From an uncultured Spirochaetaceae bacterium (GTDB lineage: Bacteria > Spirochaetota > Spirochaetia > Treponematales > UBA12059): a DNA stretch of 8,454 bases. Made by a program: the position numbers and the translations under genes. Under the pieces are notes generated by a model. That model ran no database searches and was not told the origin of the DNA. It saw only the letters and a program-made list of their open reading frames with translations. The stretch spans positions 1 to 8,454 of the forward strand of contig CALKWG010000211.1 of the NCBI GenBank assembly GCA_938004315.1. Reading direction: 5' to 3'. Positions 6,566 through 8,454 of this stretch are shown here, one piece after another; position 1 is the stretch's first letter, and every line of letters starts with the position of its first letter.

Positions 6566-6573
6566 ATGAACAC
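6555..6573. promoter_or_regulatory. Candidate operator: perfect inverted repeat GTGTTCA-N5-TGAACAC
   Basis: A perfect 7-bp dyad with a 5-bp spacer (cgcga) lies directly at the predicted -10/transcription start of the regulator. Its AT content stands out from the surrounding GC-rich leader. Size and placement suit a dimeric winged-helix repressor, most simply autoregulation by the 5706-6320 product. The binding protein is inferred. Confidence 0.5.
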
Positions 6574-6600
6574 TCTAACACCTGGGCGAAGGGAATTCAA
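6572..6600 (-). promoter_or_regulatory. Candidate sigma-70-type promoter for the regulator/minus-strand block
   Basis: On the minus strand, TTGAAT (6600-6595) and TAGAGT (6577-6572) are separated by 17 bp, with four of six matches in each box. The -10 box touches the GTGTTCA dyad. It lies between the upstream gene's terminator and the regulator, where a promoter is expected. Confidence 0.42.
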
Positions 6601-6608
6601 GAGCGGAG

Positions 6609-6637
6609 GTAAAGAAAACCGCCCGCTAGGCGGGCGG
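6609..6637 (-). terminator. Rho-independent terminator of the small outer-membrane protein gene
   Basis: A perfect 8-bp stem CCGCCCGC/GCGGGCGG with a 3-nt loop (6619-6637) is followed on the minus strand by TTTTCTTT. It begins 22 nt after the stop codon of the 6660-7265 gene. The plus-strand side has no T-run, so it works in the minus direction only. It insulates the regulator operon from the outer-membrane protein transcript. Confidence 0.88.
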
Positions 6638-6659
6638 CCGATACGGGCGGCTTAGGCGT

Positions 6660-7265
6660 CTAGCGGGTGCGGATTTTTAAGCCGACATGCGGTGTAAAGG
6701 TCGTTGCGACGGAAAAACCCGTTCCTTCCATTCTCGTCGCGATTAATATTTCCGGAGCATATAAGTAACGCACTCCGCCATAGAGCTGGAAATTAGGTGA
6801 CAGATTAATGGCAGCCGTGGCGAATCCGCCGAAACCGAAATTCATAAACTGGAAGCCGCTAACCTCGGTTGAGCTCATAAGCTGCAACAGGTTAATGCCG
6901 GCTCCGGCTCCTACGAGCAGCTCCGCTTGGCCGAAAACGAACCGATATGCCAGGGCAGCGAGCATATCCGCCCCGAAGCGGATATCTATATGAGAGCCCA
7001 GCGCTCCCTCATTATACAAGGAACCGTCGCTATTATAGACTGCTAACCGATTCGGCATAGAAATAGAAGATGAGAAGACGACGCAAATAGTGTTCCCGAC
7101 GACCGTATCGACATTTAAAGCGATCGCGGTAGTTTTTAGCTTACCGTCCGCTAAGAGATGCGCCGTCGTAGTCTGCATGCCTACACCGATGCCATAGTAG
7201 GTCTGGGCGGCGGCGCCGGCCACGACCACGGCGAGTAGGGCCAGGACCGCAAGGGTTTTCTTCAT
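6660..7265 (-). CDS. Small outer-membrane beta-barrel protein (OmpA/OmpW-like barrel size), function unknown
   Basis: The 201-aa product starts at ATG 7265-7263, with a textbook AAGGAG 7 nt upstream. An in-frame ATG at 7307 is rejected because it would put 14 residues before a perfect signal peptide. MKKTLAVLALLAVVVAGAAAQ is a Sec signal peptide, cleaved near AAA-Q. The mature part has alternating polar and hydrophobic stretches rich in Gly and aromatics (QTYYGIGVGMQ, HIDIRFGADMLAALAYRF, QLYGGVRYLYAP, VATTFTPHVGLKIRTR). This fits an 8-stranded barrel of about 180 residues ending in a C-terminal strand. Many spirochaetes have such small barrels; roles are mostly unknown. It is transcribed alone, with its own promoter region and terminator. 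Its codons use more A/T (tta, att, aat) than neighbouring genes, which may reflect transfer or a different expression level. Confidence 0.75.
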   Translation of the reverse strand: MKKTLAVLALLAVVVAGAAAQTYYGIGVGMQTTTAHLLADGKLKTTAIALNVDTVVGNTICVVFSSSISMPNRLAVYNSDGSLYNEGALGSHIDIRFGADMLAALAYRFVFGQAELLVGAGAGINLLQLMSSTEVSGFQFMNFGFGGFATAAINLSPNFQLYGGVRYLYAPEILIATRMEGTGFSVATTFTPHVGLKIRTR

Positions 7266-7272
7266 AAAGGGA

Positions 7273-7278
7273 CTCCTT
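7273..7278 (-). promoter_or_regulatory. Shine-Dalgarno AAGGAG fixing the barrel-protein start
   Basis: AAGGAG lies 7 nt before ATG 7265-7263 and directly precedes the signal peptide. It selects this start over the upstream in-frame ATG at 7307-7305. Confidence 0.85.
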
Positions 7279-7290
7279 AAATAGAAACAG

Positions 7291-7330
7291 ATATAGCTAT
7301 ATAACATGTGAAACTAAGCATGTCTAGCAA
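7291..7330 (-). promoter_or_regulatory. Candidate promoter with 12-bp palindrome upstream of the small barrel gene
   Basis: On the minus strand, TTGCTA (7330-7325) and TGTTAT (7306-7301) are 18 bp apart, four of six matches each. A perfect palindrome ATATAGCTATAT (7291-7302) overlaps the -10 side and the expected start point. The tract is much more AT-rich than its surroundings, as expected for a promoter. The palindrome could be an operator, or AT-rich melting sequence that is self-complementary by chance. Confidence 0.33.
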
Positions 7331-7464
7331 AGAGAGAAAACCAAGGTCTTTCATCGACGCAGACTACCGCCTACTATAGCCCTCGCATAGCCGGCTCAAG
7401 CTGCGCGCTGGCCGGCCCTGGCGCCCGGTCAGGCTAGCCCTCCCCTCCCCTGCCCGCCATGCGC
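7331..7464. other. Divergent intergenic region between barrel gene and HEPN gene
   Basis: No gene is supported here on either strand. It holds the promoter-proximal DNA for two divergent transcription units. The left half is mixed in composition; the right half (7385-7460) is very C/G-rich, with a C-run (tcccctcccc) just before the HEPN start. No convincing -35/-10 pair for the plus strand was found apart from the TATACT described separately. Confidence 0.5.
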
Positions 7465-7470
7465 TATACT
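7465..7470 (+). promoter_or_regulatory. TATACT, candidate -10 box giving a leaderless HEPN mRNA
   Basis: TATACT matches the sigma-70 -10 consensus in five of six positions and ends 6 nt before ATG 7477. Transcription would therefore start at or beside the A of the start codon. No -35 match lies upstream (C-rich) and no real Shine-Dalgarno is present, both of which suit a leaderless transcript. The start site is not proven. Confidence 0.35.
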
Positions 7471-7476
7471 GGAACT

Positions 7477-7863
7477 ATGACGAACGACAGGTCGGACGAT
7501 TGGCTACGGCAGGCGGAGGATGACATGGGGTGGGCCCTCGACACGTTCGGCGATGAACGCTGGTCGCAGACCTGCTATATCGCCCAGCAAGTCGGTGAAA
7601 AGGCATTGAAGGCTTTGGCCATCCGCCGGGGGGCCGATCGCGTGCGGAGCCATTCCATAGCCGACATTGCGAAGGCCTTGGATATAAACGGGGAGATCGA
7701 ACGCGCCGCGAGGCGCTTGGACCAATACTATATGACGACGCGCTACCCTGACGCCCTCCCCGCCGGCGCCCCCTTCGAGTACTTCGACCGAGAGCAGGCG
7801 AGCGAAGCCATCGCCCATGCCCGGACCATCTTGGACTTCGCGCGATCCGCGTGGCTCGGCTAA
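7477..7863 (+). CDS. HEPN-domain protein (toxin-like partner of a minimal nucleotidyltransferase)
   Basis: This 128-aa all-helical protein matches the HEPN family along its length. DWLRQAEDDMGWALDTF sits at 8-24 and CYIAQQVGEKALKALAI at 33-49 (the family's QQ..EKalKA signature). RSHSIADI follows at 57-64 with His59, and YYMTTRYPDA at 84-93 is the conserved tyrosine/arginine helix. HEPN proteins of this type pair with MNT nucleotidyltransferases as toxin-antitoxin modules, where studied acting as RNases or being AMPylated. A clean R-x4-6-H RNase motif is not obvious (R55-x3-H59 is the nearest), so activity is uncertain. The start at 7477 gives the family N-terminus; ATG 7459 would add six residues without support. 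The nucleotidyltransferase follows after a 10-nt gap. It is a different HEPN subfamily from the truncated HepT at 3956-4159. Confidence 0.85.
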   Translation: MTNDRSDDWLRQAEDDMGWALDTFGDERWSQTCYIAQQVGEKALKALAIRRGADRVRSHSIADIAKALDINGEIERAARRLDQYYMTTRYPDALPAGAPFEYFDREQASEAIAHARTILDFARSAWLG

Positions 7864-7873
7864 GGGGGCTTCT

Positions 7874-8221
7874 ATGAGCGACGCCGTCATCTGGAAGACG
7901 CGCGACCCGTATTACGGCCTGGGGCCCCAAGGCCTTCGGAAACGGCTCCGCGAGCTCCTCGAAGGCCGGGTACTCGGGGCGTGGCTCTTCGGCAGCCACG
8001 CGAGCGGCTCGGCCGGCCCCGATAGCGACCTGGACCTGATCGTCGTGGCGCGGACGGAGCTGCCCTTCACGCGGCGCCCGGAGCTCTTCGACGGGCTCTA
8101 CGAGCTCTTCCCCGCCCTGGATCTCTTAGTGTATACCCCCGAGGAGTTCGAACGGCTCCGCGCCGACCCCTCGCCGGGCTTTTGGGCCTCCGTGGTCGCA
8201 AGCCTGGAGCGTATAATCTAA
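7874..8221 (+). CDS. Minimal nucleotidyltransferase (MNT), partner of the HEPN protein
   Basis: The 115-aa product starts at ATG 7874, with a G-rich Shine-Dalgarno (aaggggg) just upstream overlapping the region after the HEPN stop. The motif FGSHASGSAGPDSDLDLIV at 39-57 fits GS-x10-D-x-D (Ser41, Asp52, Asp54), with the third acidic residue in ALDLLVYT (Asp83). These are the metal-ligand positions of polymerase-beta-fold nucleotidyltransferases. In HEPN/MNT pairs this partner is usually the antitoxin, acting by NMP transfer or direct binding. An in-frame start at 7817 lies inside the HEPN gene and is not used. The catalytic set is complete and the pair appears intact, unlike the mntA/hepT pair on the other strand. 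It is clearly diverged from the 4143-4535 MntA. Confidence 0.88.
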   Translation: MSDAVIWKTRDPYYGLGPQGLRKRLRELLEGRVLGAWLFGSHASGSAGPDSDLDLIVVARTELPFTRRPELFDGLYELFPALDLLVYTPEEFERLRADPSPGFWASVVASLERII

Positions 8222-8263
8222 CGACCCGGCGCGGCCGCGCGCCTTTGAAGGGAGCCCCCGCCC

Positions 8264-8454
8264 ATGAGCACCGCCCATATCCTCTACTATTCCGGCACCG
8301 GCAATACCTACCGGGCCCTGGGCATCGTCGCGGAGGCCCTGCGCGCCCGCGGCTACGAGCCCGCCTGGCATAACCTGGCCAAGGGCCTTCCGCCGCTCGG
8401 CGCGGGTTCCGCGGCGTCCGCTGGCGACCTGGTCCTCATAGGTTTCCCCGCCCT
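8264..8454 (+). CDS. Flavodoxin-fold protein, N-terminal part (EFR1/flavodoxin-like; runs off right edge)
   Basis: Sixty-three residues are present from ATG 8264, which has GAAGGGAG about 9 nt upstream. The first strand HILYYSGTGNTYRAL (5-19) carries the phosphate-binding SGTGNT loop of flavodoxins, which binds FMN. Next come the helix IVAEALRARGYEP and a strand DLVLIGFP at about 55-62, the expected second core strand. The opening ILYYSGTGNT is common in EFR1-type proteins, where a flavodoxin domain is fused to a ferredoxin domain, and in flavodoxin-like oxidoreductases. The C-terminus is outside the window, so the fusion cannot be checked. It lies 42 nt after the MNT gene on the same strand. 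A shared transcript is possible, but a functional link is not implied. Confidence 0.78.
   Translation, partial: MSTAHILYYSGTGNTYRALGIVAEALRARGYEPAWHNLAKGLPPLGAGSAASAGDLVLIGFPA

Noticed and set aside
6321..6581. N-terminal extension of the winged-helix regulator to an upstream ATG
   Set aside because: The extra 87 residues are Arg/Pro-rich. The region holds promoter, operator and hairpin elements, and ATG 6320 gives a normal family length.
7475..7999. 174-codon minus-strand open frame
   Set aside because: Lies opposite the HEPN and MNT genes, which both have clear family motifs. Its own product is Arg/Ser/Pro-rich with no motif.
1..8454. CRISPR arrays, tRNA or rRNA genes, insertion-sequence ends or transposase genes
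   Set aside because: No regularly spaced repeats, cloverleaf-like sequence, rRNA signature or transposase motif was seen on either strand. The suspected insertion of the AbiEii/MntA segment has no visible flanking repeats.

Overview
The window is GC-rich and densely coded. Organism: the small signal-peptide outer-membrane protein at 6660-7265, the plastic lipoboxes of the two lipoproteins, and the style of the EPS-type winged-helix regulator all suggest a high-GC spirochaete, perhaps treponeme-like. This is a judgement from protein style only. No rRNA, tRNA or marker gene is present to confirm it.

Minus-strand block (about 6600 down to 1): nine genes in the same direction. It opens with a promoter, a dyad operator and a GC-rich leader of about 245 nt, followed by an EPS-type winged-helix regulator (5706-6320). 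Next comes a tightly packed defence/toxin-antitoxin-like segment: an unrecognised 109-aa protein (5230-5559), an AbiEii-family nucleotidyltransferase (4532-5218), an MntA-like minimal nucleotidyltransferase (4143-4535) and a HepT homologue cut to about half length (3956-4159). The cut hepT end overlaps the start of an envelope gene set: alpha/beta-hydrolase lipoprotein A (2968-3975), a large predicted outer-membrane beta-barrel with Wzi-like features (1328-2971), a paralogous alpha/beta-hydrolase lipoprotein B (306-1325), then the N-terminus of a WbaP-like polyprenyl-phosphate sugar-1-phosphate transferase (1-256, running off the left edge). Stops and starts overlap (ATGA at 2968-2971 and 4532-4535) or lie a few bases apart, so most of the block is probably translationally coupled.

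Middle (6600-7476): a monocistronic small outer-membrane beta-barrel gene on the minus strand. It has a clean Shine-Dalgarno, a palindrome in its promoter region and a strong rho-independent terminator at 6609-6637. It is visibly AT-richer than its neighbours.

Plus-strand block (7477 to the right edge): a HEPN-domain gene and a minimal nucleotidyltransferase gene, forming a second HEPN/MNT pair, then the N-terminus of a flavodoxin-fold protein that runs off the right edge.

How it fits together (inference): the regulator, the Wzi-like barrel and the WbaP-like transferase suggest an exopolysaccharide/capsule locus. The two surface lipoprotein hydrolases flanking the barrel may trim or deacylate the polymer or its lipid carrier. 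The AbiEii/MntA/HepT segment looks like an insertion between the regulator and the envelope genes, and its junction truncated hepT. The hydrolase-barrel-hydrolase unit and the AbiEii gene with an unfamiliar partner are the most plausible undescribed systems here.
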